A stretch of DNA of 23,168 nt from the NCBI GenBank assembly GCA_031281925.1, contig JAITES010000014.1, positions 1-23,168 of the forward strand, read 5' to 3'. Each line of letters opens with the position of its first letter. Within the stretch, counting starts at the first letter, position 1. This DNA comes from Treponema sp. (lineage in GTDB: Bacteria; Spirochaetota; Spirochaetia; Treponematales; Breznakiellaceae). The notes under the pieces were generated by a model that ran no database searches, was not told the DNA's origin, and worked only from the letters and a program-made list of their open reading frames with translations. Below, piece after piece: positions 22,907 to 23,168 of this stretch. The position numbers and the translations under genes are program-made.

Positions 22907-23067
22907 TGTTCCAAAACTTGTCTGGTTTCGGAACAGCTTCAAACATTCGAGGAATTCGAATTCTTAAAAGCAAAGCTTGAAAAAGCTTGAAGATAGTAGA
23001 GTTGTTCTGAAACTTCAGGACTTGCGAGAGGATCAATCGAGTTCTCAAACAAATCTATTGTTTTTTT
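22907..23067 (+). ncRNA. candidate structured small RNA or long leader
   Basis: The 372 bases from 22797 to the right edge hold no supported CDS. Downstream of the 22872-22900 promoter there are consecutive short inverted repeats: GTTCCAAAAC with GTTTCGGAAC (one mismatch), ATTCGA with TCGAAT (22945-22961), a tandem 10-mer AAAGCTTGAA (22972-22991), a GTTCTG/CAGGAC pair with one wobble (about 23004-23021), and AAACAA/TTGTTT followed by four more T (23047-23067), a weak terminator. No known RNA family is recognised. Confidence 0.25.
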
Positions 23068-23101
23068 ATCGGTTATTTCTCCCTTTTTAGGGCCTGAGGG
23101 C

Positions 23102-23131
23102 TTGACAGAGTGTGGAGATGAGCGCTAGTAT
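23102..23131 (+). promoter_or_regulatory. promoter reading out of the window
   Basis: Perfect TTGACA (23102-23107), an 18-nt spacer and TAGTAT (23126-23131). Transcription would begin near 23138 and enter a GC-rich stretch that continues past the right edge; the gene it serves is not visible. Confidence 0.5.
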
Positions 23132-23168
23132 CTGTGAACTTGCCCTAAGGGGCGGGGTTCGGCGCCGG

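Noticed and set aside
22972..22991. Tandem AAAGCTTGAA as the start of a repeat or CRISPR-like array
   Set aside because: Only two adjacent 10-base copies with no spacers; too short and too few for an array.
23138..23168. A tmRNA, RNase P RNA or rRNA start at the right edge
   Set aside because: The GC-rich end after the last promoter shows none of the conserved opening sequences of these RNAs, and only about 30 bases are visible.

Overview
The window looks like chromosomal DNA of a GC-moderate spirochaete, most likely a Treponema-like (Treponemataceae/Breznakiellaceae) anaerobe. This is inferred from the mix of a CHASE2 adenylate cyclase, a CarD/CdnL regulator beside MEP-pathway genes, a giant single-chain pyruvate:ferredoxin oxidoreductase, many lipoproteins with loose lipoboxes, an M32 carboxypeptidase and a CDP-alcohol phosphatidyltransferase. 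No rRNA, tRNA, CRISPR array or complete insertion sequence is visible. Coding density is high and about 19 genes or gene remnants are supported.

Layout. (1) 1-3635, plus strand: 3' part of a CHASE2/class III cyclase, then a proline-tailed lipoprotein. (2) 3684-6035, plus: tightly overlapping carD-ispD-ispF-nth operon, closed by a perfect 15-bp hairpin. ispD has no ATG/GTG/TTG that would give a complete enzyme and appears to start at AUA. (3) 6127-7606, plus: a stand-alone ATPase with winged-helix and PD-(D/E)XK-like C-terminus, behind a promoter overlapped by a perfect palindrome. (4) 7619-10784, minus: a coiled-coil protein of unknown function and an OppA-like solute-binding lipoprotein, one base apart. 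(5) 10881-12659, plus: two unrecognised lipoproteins separated by a 15-bp hairpin repeat. (6) 12692-18131, minus: PFOR (nifJ), terminator, citrate synthase, then the 3' remnant of an Rpn-type nuclease/transposase gene directly abutting the citrate synthase stop. (7) 18268-18873, minus: a Nudix hydrolase. (8) 19059-22796, plus: cytidylate-kinase-like/BON fusion, M32 carboxypeptidase, a four-helix membrane protein and PgsA. (9) 22797-23168: no protein gene seen, but two good sigma70-type promoters and a stretch of small hairpins.

Working together: nifJ and gltA make and consume acetyl-CoA; ispD and ispF are two steps of MEP isoprenoid synthesis under the same promoter as the RNA-polymerase-binding CarD; PgsA makes phosphatidylglycerophosphate. 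The most unusual window-wide signal is promoter architecture. Several genes that start transcription units have a -10 hexamer ending only 5-7 nt before the ATG and no Shine-Dalgarno, predicting leaderless mRNAs, whereas operon-internal genes and genes with longer 5' leaders carry clear Shine-Dalgarno sequences.
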